NCBI GenBank assembly: GCA_905221615.1
Contig: CAJNDT010001890.1
Span: forward strand, 1,790,602 to 1,854,601
Origin: Symbiodinium sp. CCMP2592
Taxonomy: Eukaryota > Sar > Dinophyceae > Suessiales > Symbiodiniaceae
Direction of reading: 5' to 3'
Length of the DNA: 64,000 nt
Shown: positions 29,528 to 41,088 of the stretch, piece after piece
Position numbering within the stretch: the stretch's first letter is position 1
Layout of the letters: each line of letters starts with the position of its first letter
Program-made: the position numbers and the translations under genes
Notes under the pieces: generated by a model
What the model was told of the DNA's origin: nothing
Seen by the model: the letters and a program-made list of their open reading frames with translations, nothing else
Databases searched by the model: none

Positions 29528-29709
29528 GCCCTTTCTTCTCTTCACCTTTCCGAAAGGGTCCAAATACCAATGTAGTAGCTACTTAACAGATATTTGGGCC
29601 CCCAAAGTGTATAGTATACTATTACTTGGACCCTTTGGGTTTCGGGAGGCCAGGGTATGGAGTTTAATGGTTTAGGGATCCATCTCAGCCCTTTCTTCTC
29701 TTCACCTTT
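29528..29709. repeat. 22-bp direct repeats flanking a hairpin
   Basis: gccctttcttctcttcacct followed by tt occurs at 29,528-29,549 and again exactly at 29,688-29,709. Between them lies a hairpin with tttccgaaagggtccaaata on the left and acttggaccctttgggtttc on the right (about 29,546-29,643). Confidence 0.75.
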
Positions 29710-31990
29710 GGGGAGGCTAGGAGTGCAGCCATGGGCAGGGTTTGGGGTTTAGGGCCTTTTGTGCTCAACTTTCAGGGTCTGGAGTGGAACAGAAAGGGCA
29801 ACCGTGAAGGAGCAGCTGAACACAAACTAGGGTTTAGGGTTGTAGGTGTTTGCTGTATAACCAACACCACTAAAACCAGGATTCCTGAGACTGAGGCATC
29901 CTGACCATGATTTTGAAGTGTATAGTGTGCAATGCATTGGGCCCTCTACAGACCTTTTCTGCCCCCTTGCACGGGTCCTACACATTAATAACTCCCCTCT
30001 GCAAGCCGCACCGCTACAACCCTTACCCCTCCGTAACACGACATGAAACCGAGTGAACACGCCCAGTTGCCTTTGCCACGGTGTCGTGGCGCTGGTCCGA
30101 CATACCAAGCTGGAAAGTCTCGGCCAAAGAAATGAGTGTACCTCATGAGGGGCCGCAACAGTCAACCTGCAGTCAACCTGTGGTTTAAGGGGGTATAGTA
30201 TAGTATGTTTCAAAGATATGTTTCAAACATAGAACACTTAGGACCCCAAGGAGTACAATGGTTACTATGGGTAACCATCAAGGCTATGGTAACATGAGGA
30301 TACGACGCGGTTTCAAGAGTTACGGTATAGGTGGCTTGGCGCAGAGAGGTTTTGGGCTTGGGGGTATTTTCGAGTGGAGGGGCTAGCGGGCATGTGGCTC
30401 ATATCAATGCCTAACCCCTTGTAAGCCCAAGTCCTGACCCCTAAGACCCTAAACTCGCATCCCAAACCTCATGCAGCCGAGGGTCGTAGCGACAAAGGCC
30501 GACCAGCCACCTCCAAGGCAAAAAATCCCAAAAGTGGGATCAGAATGGGCCCTTCAGGTACGCCATGCTTGGACCCGATAAATTACAAGTTTGGGGTCCA
30601 TTGCAGTATACTAACAACAAGGAGCCCTGAAGGAGAAGGTTGGTACTCTTCCGGCCCTCATAATACCTCTGCAAATTGGAGCATAAGTACTGTAGCAATG
30701 TCTTCAGCCACCTCTGTTAGTGGAGGGGTTCCTCTTCGGCGCCAGCCCCCAACAAAGCTAAGACAGCACACCGGCATGCCACTTATAGGAGCCCTTAGTG
30801 TGCCGTAGGCAACTCCTGGGAAGCCCACTGCTCTCACAACCTGGAGGAAACAACCTCAAGAAAGAAGCTGAGGGAAAGTTATCAGCCAGTGCACTCTTTA
30901 CTCACCTTGCGTGGTTTTTGTTCGGGAACCTAGCGTAAGGTAACATACCAGGGACCTACAAATAATAGATATTCGATTCCGTACTGCTATGGCGACTTCC
31001 TTCAACAAATCCTGGAGAAGAGCTCTCACTTTGCGAGGAGCAGCGGGCTGGAAGTTTCAGCTTCAGCTGGGAGCACTACTGCGGTTAGGGTTCTTAGTAC
31101 TTAGGGTTAGTTTTTGAAGGCGGTTTTGGGGACTTGGGGTTCGATGCCAGATGAATCAAGGAATACACCTTAGATCATGCTATGCCTCGACCCTCCCGAA
31201 CCAGGATCTAATTCAGAATCCTTTATACCACCATTATAAAGTCCTAAACTCCCTAAACCCCTACACCTCCAAACCCTCACTGCCAAACTCCCTAAACCCC
31301 AAACCTTTTGCAGTGGGCTTGCTTCGTCGCCCGGGGGCTCCCTCTGCTGAGAATGTGTGCCCCGAGCAGGGCCGAACTCTCGAAACTGCTGGAACTCATG
31401 CCAGTCGCTTCAAACCCCACACCTAGTCCCTTAATTCCCCAAACCCAACTCTCAACCCAAAACGCCGTAAACCTAAGGACAAAGCCTAAACTCCCCAAAG
31501 CTAAACCACCTTGTTGGTTTCCCAATGCTATCCCTCGTTGGGCCTGCAAGAAAGACACGAAGGCTTCCTCTTCGAATCTGCCAAAGAGATCCCCGGCTTG
31601 CTTGAAACGGCTTTAACTGAGGTTTTGAGAGCTTACAGGGTTTGGGGGGATTCAGGATCAGGGGCGTTTCTGTGGCTTTGAGAATTTAAGGGGGGTTGGG
31701 GAGATTTATGAGCCAAGGGCCAAGGTTGTTGATTCCAGGCTTCTTTTCAAGGATGCGGTCTTGGAAAGAGCACCTCTAATACTACTGCTACTGCCCTCAA
31801 GGTGATTCCGAAGATGCTTTGTCGACAAAACACTATAATATACCTTACCAAAATATCCTACGGCCCAGTATACTATAATGCAGCACTATCACTGCCATCA
31901 TTGTACCTCTGACGGATCAGGACTATACCATGTGCCTCAAGCCGCAGTCATCAGACCGACCCGCCCTTTGGGAAAAATACGAGCTCAGAC
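29710..31990. other. No gene seen
   Basis: Heptamer variants and short frames without recognisable motif. The densest heptamer-like stretch is 31,240-31,310. Confidence 0.5.
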
Positions 31991-32101
31991 ACTTGAAGGT
32001 TCATGCGTACATTTCACTGGGTTTATAAGTCCCCTCATATGGGCTTTAAGTATAGTTACCCTACTTATAATCCGACTTCTAACTACCCATGAACCTCCAA
32101 G
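31991..32101. repeat. Hairpin element of the cttggaggttcatgg family
   Basis: acttgaaggttcatgcgtac at the left; aactacccatgaacctccaa at the right, as in the 2296 element. The interior retains agtatagttaccctacttat. Confidence 0.75.
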
Positions 32102-32254
32102 CAGTCATGATGCCAGCCTTGACCGCGATGTAACTGCAAACGTTGCAGTATACATACCTAGATCACTTAGTAATACATTGCATTACATTACAATACAGTG
32201 CAGTACATTATGTTATGTCGCATCACATTGTGTCACATACATATATGATCATAT

Positions 32255-32350
32255 ATGTCTGTCCGTCCGTACGTACATACATACATAGCCGCATACCTGC
32301 GGAAATGCATACATGCCGACACACGTACATGCATGCACACACATCCATCC
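32255..32350. repeat. Tetranucleotide-rich simple sequence
   Basis: Imperfect gtac/acat/catc tetranucleotide runs (tccgtccgtacgtacataca, catccatccatccgtccctc). Open frames here are low-complexity. Confidence 0.75.
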
Positions 32351-32956
32351 ATCCGTCCCTCCATTCCTCCAGCCAGCCATCCATTACATACACGTGGAAT
32401 TCTTCTGCCCAGCCGCCGCAACACTACACACGTCTGCGCTGCACACCGTTCAACCAATCGAAAACTCATAGGTTATAGACCCTGCGAATTTTGGCCGCGC
32501 GACATCCGTAAACATCTGTGAAGAACCAGGCAAGGAGCGTCGCAACATCTGTCGGTGCCGCCACCAGGCTACCAGGCACCAGGAGGCATTTTGGACCTAC
32601 CGAGGATTACATGTTGGAGCTTTAGGGCTCAGTGATTACAGTCCTCGTTGTGCTGTTTAGGGTGTTTCTTGATTTTGTGGACAACCCTATGATCTGCAAC
32701 CATGAGGCTTTGCAAAGGCTCTGCACTTGGACTGGCGTGCTGCCCACGCAGTTCGAGTAGCTCGTCACGCCCGAGACAAGCCATGTGGGCTTTCCTTTAG
32801 TGCTTTTATTATATGTTTACAGTGAATTTCTGCTTGCCTATTTAATGTCCCAGGATGGAGTCCGCTATTGTCTTTGCATCTTACACATTACAGGGTTTCG
32901 GGCTTACGGGGCACATGCAGTCTCGGCTACACTTTGCCCTTACCTAGAGGGTCCAG

Positions 32957-33042
32957 CCATACTACTATTATGGAATTAGGCCCCCAAAACCACAATGAGG
33001 ATGGTCTTTCGGGGCCCAATTCCATAATGGTGACAGGTATGG
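32957..33042. repeat. Hairpin element with attatggaattaggcccc arms
   Basis: Left attatggaattaggcccc near 32,967 pairs with ggggcccaattccataat at 33,011-33,028; one mismatch. Outer ccatact and aggtatgg extend the symmetry. Confidence 0.7.
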
Positions 33043-33879
33043 ACCCCCTGGGTTACAGTGGCTTGAAGCTCAAGATTGCCATTGCAGGGCTGGCTCACTT
33101 GCAGGTGCTGGAGGAACACTATGCCTTCAATAGATGAGAGCCCTGCTTTCCGAAATGAGCCCCAGTTCTCTCTCATGTCTTCCCTTTGAGCCAAATTTAC
33201 CCGCTGTCTCTGTTGCACAATCATCATGCGAACGCAGCTGCTCTTGAACATGCACCTGCCATTCTATCTACAGCATCTTCAAAAGCCAAGGCCTAACCAA
33301 AAATTCGAAACCCTAAACCCTGAACCCTTTTAAGCTGAACACCTTGGCCCGAGAATACGAACTCTTTCCTCTGCACGCCTGAGGTTGGAGGCCATGTTTT
33401 TTTCAAAGTGGCCTCTGGCACTAGACTAAAAGGGGCAAGCATGAGAAGACGAAAGATATTCAGGCCGAGTCCTTGCCCGATGTCTGAAATTACAACTGTC
33501 GAAAATTGTGAAATTCTAAAGACATCAGCTGAAATGCTAGCATGTGGGCACCACTCGGGAGATAGCCGATTTCGTGTTTGGGGTCTGAAACCAAATACGG
33601 TTGAACAAGTTCTGTTTCGGGGCCAAGGACCCCCGTTATAATTACTTATGACCCCAATTCAGGTACTTATAACCTTACTTACCAAGTCCCATGATCCTCC
33701 AAGTAGTCACTTAAAGTACCTACATAGGGACCCCTTTAAGGCTTAAGTATCTACTATAATGGTACATGGAGCCTTTGGGAAAGGACCCCCCGCAATGCCG
33801 CGATCCACGCGCCAGCTTGACATCACCAAAAGGGCTCCAGGTCCCTGTGCTGCCAAGCGGTCTCTTCAAGCTACCCTAA

Positions 33880-33960
33880 GGCCCCAAAGTAGTTCCTTTT
33901 TGGGGTTCATATATAAAGAATCCTATAAAGTAATCCCAAAAAAGGAACTACTTTGGGGCC
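33880..33960. repeat. Hairpin element of the agtagttcctttttggg family
   Basis: ggccccaaagtagttccttt at the left and aaaggaactactttggggcc at the right are perfect complements. The loop ttcatatataaagaatccta is shared with 22,263 and 35,604. Confidence 0.85.
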
Positions 33961-34118
33961 TATGGGTAGAGCTATCTGTGTTAAAAAATGACCCCAGGAG
34001 CCCGGTCCAGTTAGGGTTTAGGATACGTATCACATGGGATACTAAGCTGTGGTTTGGGGTTTGGGGTTTAGGTTCCCCCAGGACAGTGGCCTACTCATGC
34101 TTCGGATGTATGGTCGCT

Positions 34119-34275
34119 CCCAGAAAGCCCCATATCCCTTAATTAAGGAATACAGCTTAATTAGCCCAATAACCCCTAAATAAGGAATATGAATATGGCT
34201 TAGGCTTAAATCATAATATGAAGCCCCTAATAATTTAAGGTATATTCCTTAATCAAGGGGTGTTGGGCCCTCTGG
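34119..34275. repeat. Composite cccagaaagccc-family element
   Basis: Outer arms cccagaaagccccatatccc and ttgggccctctggg enclose an extra internal partial copy (agcccaataacccctaaata), giving 157 bp rather than about 108. Best read as a copy nested in or fused to another. Confidence 0.7.
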
Positions 34276-34832
34276 GCTGGGCTTCAGGGGTTGCCTGCTG
34301 CAGCTCCTGTTGGGGCTCAAACTCTGTTGCGCTCGGAACTCAAGATGAATCATATTACGAGAAATGCTGATACAGAAAAGGAAAAGGTATCACATAAGTC
34401 GGTTTCTTCTGGAAAAACCTAGTAGAAGCAGCATCATGCCTTTTCTGCCCCAAGAGTGGGTTTCACAGGATTCTTGCAACTCATGGAGTCTCTGTGTCTA
34501 GCTACGTTTCATAGGAACTTGTGCCATCTCACTGTTGCTCAGCACGGCACAACAGTTCATCTTGCTCAGCTCCTTCATTTGGTTCTTTAGTTCTTATACA
34601 ACTTACCTGGACCCTGAATTACCTGCTTCTGTTGAAGGACTTCAGAAAGGAAATAATGAGGAGGAATCCTAAAAAAGGTAGAACCTTTAGGGTCCTGGTA
34701 TGCCCTCGCTTAGACCAGCTGCTTATCCTACGAAAGCAGCCTCATGTACTAATACAGAAAGCGTATTAACAAATCTTGGGTCTTTCTTGGACTTCTTTAT
34801 AAAAATCCGAATATTTTGGGGTTGTGGGATCA

Positions 34833-35085
34833 GGGCTTCTGCATCAGGTTCCTACATTACAGTACTTCGCAGTTACTACAGGCCTCACGACTCCAGAAAG
34901 TGCGGACAGCAAGCGAACAAACAAATTGTAAGCACGGAGGCAGATGGAACAATGCGGGGGCTTCTTAATCAGCTTCCTACATTACTGTAGTTCGGCAGTT
35001 GCAACAGGCCTCACGGCTCCGGAAAGCGTGGACAGTAAGCGGCCACACGACTGTAATCACGGAGGCAGATGTAACATTGCAGATG
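34833..35085. repeat. Two-copy tandem duplication, 125-bp unit
   Basis: Copy 1 starts gggcttctgcatcaggttcc at 34,833 and copy 2 starts gggcttcttaatcagcttcc at 34,958. They share cctacattac, caacaggcctcacg/ctacaggcctcacg, ggacag and cacggaggcagatg blocks, at roughly 80-85 percent identity by eye. Confidence 0.75.
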
Positions 35086-35603
35086 ATTTCAATTCACTAG
35101 ATGCTGATATATACATGCACGTGCGCACACAGAGAGACTGCTAGATAACTAGATGCCTGGATGGATGTCTAGGTAAACACATCCTCGCATACCTGGATAG
35201 ATAGGATACACAGGGAGAAGGGCAGGTCGACACAGCGAGGAACAGGAAGAGCTCGTGCGCCAACCCAAAAACCCTAGAAGACTCCAACAAGAACACTACA
35301 GCCTGCAGCGACAATCTCTTCCTGCTGTAAACCCTAAACCCATTAAGCCCCTAAACCCTAAACCCTTTTTTTGCATCCAGCCTGCAAAAGCCTAAACCCT
35401 TAAACCCCCAAAACCCCAAACCCCTAACTACCCTTCAGTCAGGAGGTTTCCTTGGTCGGTTCCTAGGTTCGGGAGCAGCAGCCGCTGCCGTACTTCCACG
35501 AAGCTCAACCGTCTCCTGAGCTCAGAGAGCCGAATTAAGGAATACCTAAGGCCAGGGTGGGCTTAGGGTTTAAGGTTGAGGGTTTATGGGTTTTAGGGTT
35601 TAG

Positions 35604-35684
35604 GCCCCAGAGTAGTTCCTTTTTGGGGTTCATAGTTTAGAACTCTCTTAATCCCAAAAACGAACTACTATATATGGGGCCTCT
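35604..35684. repeat. Hairpin element of the agtagttcctttttggg family
   Basis: ggccccagagtagttccttt on the left and cccaaaaacgaactactata on the right; arms slightly diverged. First of a run of hairpins through 36.7 kb. Confidence 0.75.
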
Positions 35685-35737
35685 GAGTAGCTATAAGCTA
35701 ATATGGGGTATAGGTATACTTGCCCTACTTGGGAGTT

Positions 35738-35832
35738 TCCTAAAATGGGGGGACCCTAATATAGCACCCTTAATAGTAGGATCCGTATTATAAGGACCCC
35801 TATGGTACCCCCCAATTTTGGAAAGCTCCCAC
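35738..35832. repeat. Hairpin element of the gggagtttccgaaa family
   Basis: gggagtttcctaaaatgggg at the left and ccccaattttggaaagctcc at the right; interior cacccttaatagtaggatcc. Confidence 0.75.
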
Positions 35833-35851
35833 TTATAACCCTGCGCATAAC

Positions 35852-35963
35852 TACTTGGAAGGGCAGGGGACTTAGTAAGTAGGTTATAAGTGCCCTAAAT
35901 GGAGTTACCCCAATTACAACCCTACTTATAACCTACTTACTAAGTCCCCTGCCCTTCCAAGTA
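35852..35963. repeat. Perfect 40-bp inverted repeat with 32-nt loop
   Basis: The arm at 35,852-35,891 (starts tacttggaagggcagggg) is exactly reverse-complementary to 35,924-35,963 over 40 bp. It shares the acttataacc/ggttataagt core with the element at 27,608. It is the longest perfect stem I found in the window and implies a recent origin or ongoing correction between arms. Confidence 0.9.
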
Positions 35964-36000
35964 CCTGTGAACCTCCAAGTCGGTTTGTTTGTTATCCCAA

Positions 36001-36099
36001 AGGCTCCATGTACCTTTATAGTAGATACTTCGGCCTGAAAGGGGTCCCTATATAGGTACTTTAAGGCCTAAGTATATACTATATGGGTACATGGAGCCT
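36001..36099. repeat. Hairpin element of the aggctccatgtacc family
   Basis: Perfect arms aggctccatgtacc (36,001-36,014) and ggtacatggagcct (36,086-36,099). The interior tatagtagatactt/aagtatatactat extends the fold. Confidence 0.85.
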
Positions 36100-36243
36100 T
36101 AGGGTATGTGTTATAGCGAGTTTATAAGTTTCGGGTTCAAGGCTTGGTAGCTTCGGAAAGAACCCTCTATAAGGGCTCAGGGAGTTTCGGAGTGTGCAGG
36201 CTTGGAGGACTTTGAACCACAAGACTGAGCATTGGGATTGTAG

Positions 36244-36305
36244 TACGGTTGATGATATAAACCCTGCATTACCCAGGTAATGCAGGATTTATATCATCAA
36301 CCGTA
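36244..36305. repeat. Near-perfect 30-bp palindrome with 2-nt loop
   Basis: 36,244-36,273 (starts tacggttgatgatataaacc) pairs with 36,276-36,305 with a single mismatch and only two unpaired bases. A looser relative with a longer interior lies at 38,250-38,351. Confidence 0.9.
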
Positions 36306-36385
36306 TCATGGCGTAGGGGTGCAGGACTTAGGATTCGCGAGGCTCCAATCTTCCAACAAACGCAGTCACTACTCTCAAGCCACAC

Positions 36386-36482
36386 TTGGAGGTTCAAGCG
36401 TAGATATAAGTAGGGTAACTATACCTATACCCCATATTAGGGGACTTATAACTCCACTTATAACTACCCATAAACCTCATAG
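36386..36482. repeat. Hairpin element of the cttggaggttca family
   Basis: cacttggaggttcaagcgta at the left and taactacccataaacctcat at the right; interior ccccatattaggggacttat. Confidence 0.7.
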
Positions 36483-36587
36483 AAATCATCCCTTGGGACC
36501 TGGATTTCAGGACTTTGACCCTCGGCCCTTGGACTCGTGCTCTTGCTTTGAAGACTTCAGGTTAGCCTGAACCCTATGGCAAACCCC

Positions 36588-36692
36588 AGAAAGTTGGACT
36601 ATTGATTCAGAATTATTAGTGCTGGGACTCCCTCTACCTTACCTTAAGGGCATGAGGATAATGATGTTCCAACTTTCTGGCTTCTACTGTAA
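36588..36692. repeat. Hairpin element of the ccagaaagttgg family
   Basis: Left ccagaaagttggactattga, right gatgttccaactttctgg. The terminal arms ccagaaagttgg/ccaactttctgg are perfect. Confidence 0.8.
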
Positions 36693-37371
36693 ACCGGGGG
36701 ATTCAGGGACGGCGTGTTTGCTAGGATTCGGTGTTTCTGGCTGAGAGCTTCCGACTTTGGAAGCTGCCCCGGCTTATTTAGGCAAAGGGGTTTTCCATAA
36801 TTTCAGGCTGCGTAGATTCCACGTTTAGTTTAGTTCAGTTCCTCATGAACAGCTTGAGGGCGGACCAGGTAGAGTCGCTGCAGACCGGATGCAAACAAGT
36901 TTAGCTGATTAGCACTAAGGTTTCAAAGGGTTATGTACTTTCAAGGTTGAACAATCAGTTTGATGTGTAGCGACAGTAATGACTATGACTAAAGTTGCTT
37001 TTGGCAGTGCTCTCCATTCCCTTTCGATATTCGAAAAAATTGAATCGCGCAAATAGTTGGGGCAAAAGTTTCTCGAAATTCTCCTGAAACCCACCAGTAT
37101 AACCTCCTTGTCGGGTATCATGGGGAACTAAAGCTTAACCTTTTTGGTTATATAGGGACTATACAGGGACTACACTACCCAAAAAAGGTCAAAGGTTGCC
37201 TACTCTACTACTAAGAGCCCCCTTATAGAACCCCTATAGATCCCTTAAAGGAACCCTTAAGGGCACCCTAAGCCCTAAAAATGTTGCCTGCTCTACTACT
37301 AGGATAATGTGGAGCGAGGCATGGGCTCCCTCCTGAATCCAGCCAATACTTAAGGGAAATTTTGGGAGGCT

Positions 37372-37506
37372 CCTATAGCGTAGAAGCTGCCCCCACCCTG
37401 TAATAGTGACTATAAGGATTATATAGGATTATATTAGGGCCCCAATATATTCCTATTATACCACTATTACAGGGTGGGGGCAGCTTCTAACCTATAGCGT
37501 AGAAGC
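37372..37506. mobile_element. Hairpin element with 28-bp perfect arms and flanking direct repeat
   Basis: Arms at 37,381-37,408 and 37,462-37,489 are perfect 28-bp complements (tagaagctgcccccaccc at the left end). The sequence cctatagcgtagaagc occurs at 37,372-37,387 and 37,491-37,506. So a direct repeat of at least cctatagcg flanks the element, as expected for a target-site duplication. This is the clearest evidence in the window that these hairpins moved by insertion. Confidence 0.8.
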
Positions 37507-38011
37507 CTTCAATACCGCCCGACAGGGCACGCCCCGACACTTCGTCGTGAACGCCAAGACAAATTTCGCTGTGATGGCATCCAGCCTGAAGTGTGGATTT
37601 TGAGAAGCTTTCGGGTGACTCTTAACTACTCTGAACTTAGAACCCTAGCAAAAAAATATAATTTTAGCTATTTCTTAGGGATTATAATAACCAAAAATTA
37701 AAAATATTTCTAAGTACCCCTTAGTTAAGGCCAATGTGATTCTTGACGTTCAAGTCTTGCCGAGGGCCCGTGGGTGTATCTAGGGGTTATTTGAAGTCAT
37801 TCCGCTTGAAAGGACAGGGCTTTCTTGGAGGCTGAGTCCGAAAGCACCCAAAAGTGCACACTTTCAGTTTTGGGTAATTTTATCCCAAAAAGTGTAAAGT
37901 GTATCCACTCAACTACTGAGCTTTGGATCTGAGGGATGAGGAAGGAACCTTGTAGGCTCCCCGCAGTGTCGAAGACAGCAGCCACAGACCCGCAATCCCC
38001 AAACTCTAATA

Positions 38012-38106
38012 TAGCGGCATGAATCTGTAGAATAGGGTTTTGCCACCCGTTATACTATATTTATAGTAAGGAACCCCCAGAATAGTATTGGTAGCTACAG
38101 TTTAGG
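38012..38106. repeat. Element of the ggccttaataatt family, eroded
   Basis: Keeps tatagtaaggaacccccaga and tagaatagggttttgccacc but terminal arms are largely lost. Confidence 0.55.
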
Positions 38107-38249
38107 ATCGGTTTTCAGTTTTGCAGGGTAGCACAATTAAACAAAACTTCGGCATTGTCCCAATGACTGCAAACCGTCCCGGGTCACGGTACAGAGCCGG
38201 ACTAGCCGAAAAGATGATTTGACTAGGGGTTGTCTGGGTTGGGTATGTT

Positions 38250-38351
38250 CTACTGTTGATGGACTCCTGCATTGCCACAAGGACCCTAAACTATGGGAAT
38301 TATGAGATAATCCTTATTATGGGTAATGCAGGATTTTGTCCATCAGCCGTA
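38250..38351. repeat. Hairpin related to the 36,244 palindrome
   Basis: tactgttgatggactcctgc and gtccatcagccgta are the diverged ends. The inner cctgcattgcc/ggtaatgcagg pairs across an AT-rich loop. Confidence 0.7.
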
Positions 38352-38623
38352 GTTCTACGTATGGGGACTACAAAACATGCGTATAGTATCGCTATTCTTG
38401 AGGCATCTTTATCTATTCAAGCTGAAGCTCGACGTCCCTGACACAATGCAAAAAGCTTTGCCATTGCTTGTGTAGGATACGGGTCTTACAATAGCTAGGA
38501 TAGGGTGCTGAGGAGGGCGTCGTGTGGAAGCAGGGAGCAGTAGGAAATTACAAAACGAATGGATTCAGGCTTCTATAGAAGCTCAAACCACGTCGTGCTT
38601 CGAGAGGCCTCGAATCCCACAGC

Positions 38624-38655
38624 CTTTTTGCAGCAGGCCTCGTTGTCCAGCAGCC
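38624..38655 (+). repeat. 32-bp dispersed repeat, copy 1
   Basis: ctttttgcagcaggcctcgt continuing through tgtccagcagcc; copy 2 at 42,797-42,828 differs at one base. Neither copy sits in a recognised gene. Confidence 0.7.
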
Positions 38656-38860
38656 CGGTTTAGGGTTTAGGGTTTCATACACACTCCCCTAACCCACAGC
38701 AATTCCACAGCCCGAAGCACTAACCCCCAGATCCCGAGCTAAACCTCCCAAGTCTCAACACCCTATAGCCCTAAACCCGAAGTCTAAACCCTATCTATCC
38801 GTATAGTAGCAGTTATAGTGCCTTGCACCCCAAACCCGAAACCCTCTATGCAGAGACTCC

Positions 38861-38953
38861 AATACAGCTCAATTAAGGAGTATTCCTAAATCATATTAGG
38901 GATCCTACAGAATTTCAGGAATATTCCTTAGTTAAGGGATGTTGGAGTCTCTG
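38861..38953. repeat. Hairpin of the attaaggaata family with gagactcc ends
   Basis: cagagactccaatacagctc at the left and gatgttggagtctctg at the right are complementary with mismatches; interior carries caattaaggagtattcc. Confidence 0.7.
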
Positions 38954-39064
38954 TGTAGACTCGTTTAGCCCAGCAGCGTTCGATGACGCACCCATGCTCG
39001 CGCTTGAACGCTCTGGTCCTCGGCCGTCGGAGGCGAGCGATTTAGGGTTGAGGGTTTTAGCTTA

Positions 39065-39155
39065 CTTACCTTTGGTTAGTAGGGAATGGAAGAATGGTAG
39101 TAATGGTAGTTATAATTGTACCCCATTCCTCCATTCCCTACTAACCAAAGGTAAG
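39065..39155. repeat. Hairpin element with 26-bp perfect arms
   Basis: 39,065-39,090 (cttacctttggttagtaggg at its left) is exactly reverse-complementary to 39,130-39,155. The loop is a run of ggtagt-like units. Confidence 0.85.
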
Positions 39156-39190
39156 CTTAGGGCTTATAGTTTGTTTTTTGTTTCCTTTTT

Positions 39191-39228
39191 CCCTCCTACC
39201 TGGCAAGGACGAAGCCCGCATTGCAGGG
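39191..39228 (+). repeat. 38-bp dispersed repeat, copy 1
   Basis: ccctcctacctggcaaggac onward; copy 2 at 41,730-41,767 has two substitutions in 38 bp. Confidence 0.7.
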
Positions 39229-39376
39229 AACCTTTGTTGAACAGTTGAAAGAGCTAAGATTTCACTGATAGGGTTTAGGGCTTAGGGTTTTGGCCTTGAG
39301 GGCTTAGGGTTTAAGGTTTAGGGGTTTAATTTAGCGCTCAGCGCTTAGGGTTTAGGAGATTCGCAAGTAAGGGGCA

Positions 39377-39474
39377 GGGGCCTCAATAATTAGAATAAGC
39401 TTTGGGGCCCATTACAAAATACTATAACTATAGTAAGGAATCCCCAATACAGTAAAGGTGGTTATTAAAGCCAC
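39377..39474. repeat. Element of the ggccttaataatt family
   Basis: ggggcctcaataattagaat at the left, actatagtaaggaatcccca in the middle and gtggttattaaagccact at the right. Confidence 0.65.
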
Positions 39475-41088
39475 TATTGAAAAGTCACCGTCAGGGTTCA
39501 CCATGTTCTGACAGGGTTTCACGGTAGATGATGCATAAAGAGATCAGGGAAGCCAAACTACACAATGGCAAGGAACGATACTGCTATGGGGGCCTTTGGA
39601 AACATCAAGGAACCCCAGATTCCGACCCTCAATTGGCAGGATCCTTATTGTAAAAGCTCGAAGTAAGGTACCCCTACGTGTAGGGAATCCTCCGCGCGAC
39701 GTTGCAAAACCCTTATAGAGCTGCCCCGTATGAATCCGTAAACAGACTAGGTCGAAGGTTTAGAGATCGCGTGATTAATCCCCGTTTCTTTGCGGGCCTC
39801 AATATGAGGACCCCCGAGAAACTTTAATTTGAGCCTCTGCAACACGACTTCTTTGTAGGTCTCACACAGTAATGCTCCTCTAACCCTAGGGATCCAAGGA
39901 CTCATATATTACGGCTTTTGGGGCCCAAAGACCATACAATTTAAGGCTTTTGGGCTATTTTGATCCCTGGGGTAACATTGTCAAGCGACTCCCTGACGCT
40001 GTCGCAACATGGCTTGGTAGTGCTTGAAGGCGAAAAGCCTCCTGTTGCATAGCGAATGCCTTTGCCAGCCGGAGGGGCTCAGAGCTTCCCAAGATCCCCC
40101 AAGTGGCCCCCAAGAGTGCCCTGTAAAGGGCACTAATGTTTCTCATTAAGAAACACTTTCGCTTACGAATGTCAGCACCCATGTGATTTGAAAACCAACT
40201 GTGGCCGTTCGCATGCATGCGAAACACAAAAGGGGATGCGACAGTAACTTGGCAGCTCAGGTTTCAATTTGGTTTGCTTTGAGGCTGATGAGGCAAACGA
40301 AAGCAAGCAGCATGAGGAGAGCTATGAGGGGGAACGGGAACGCATTAGCTGCTTGACTGAGGCATGCATGTACATGTGACTGGTAGAATCGTGGCTTGGC
40401 AAATCCGCAGAAGCCTAGGTTCCAAAAGTCCGTTTGCTGATGCCATACAACCCTGACAAAGGCACCGCATGAAACACTGACTCGTTCCATTGAAGCCAGC
40501 CACTGCTTTGCAATGTCAGTCGGCCGTCTTAGACGGACATCCCTTCATGCTATACCCTAAACATCCCTACACCCTAAAATCCCCAAGCTATCCTAGCATA
40601 AAGGACAGTGGCCCTGACATGCTGAAAGCAACCTCCTACCCTGGCAACCCCAGGTTTCAGACGGCGCAAAGATAATCAGAACAGGATTCTGAGTATATCA
40701 AAATGAGTCCTACAGGGACGATAAGGGACTTATGAGAGGATGCTACTACTACTACTACCACTTAGCTAAACCCCTATAGTAAGCTGTCTTCATAAGGAAG
40801 CAGCCAAGCGACAGCCGATTGTCGTAGCGAACGACCTCCCGGGGAAAAAGAGACGTCGCAGAATTGGGGAGTCAGGCTATCGTGTCGTGGACTAGCTTTC
40901 TTGAACCAGCATGCAAAAGAAGTAGGGAAAATAGTGTTGATGTCAGCCTGCACCCCCAATATGCTACAATTTACCGCAAGTCCCAGTTCTGTCTGCTAAG
41001 TACCCTACTCAACTAATCCCACAACCCTCAAGCCTAAACCTATTACTGAGCCTTTTGTTGAACTGCTGCCATGCCTCCAAGGGTAAAA
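39475..41088. other. No gene seen; one ccttttgggcc-family element
   Basis: An element of the 24,473 family lies at 39,882-39,972. Other frames are short and unrecognised. Confidence 0.5.
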
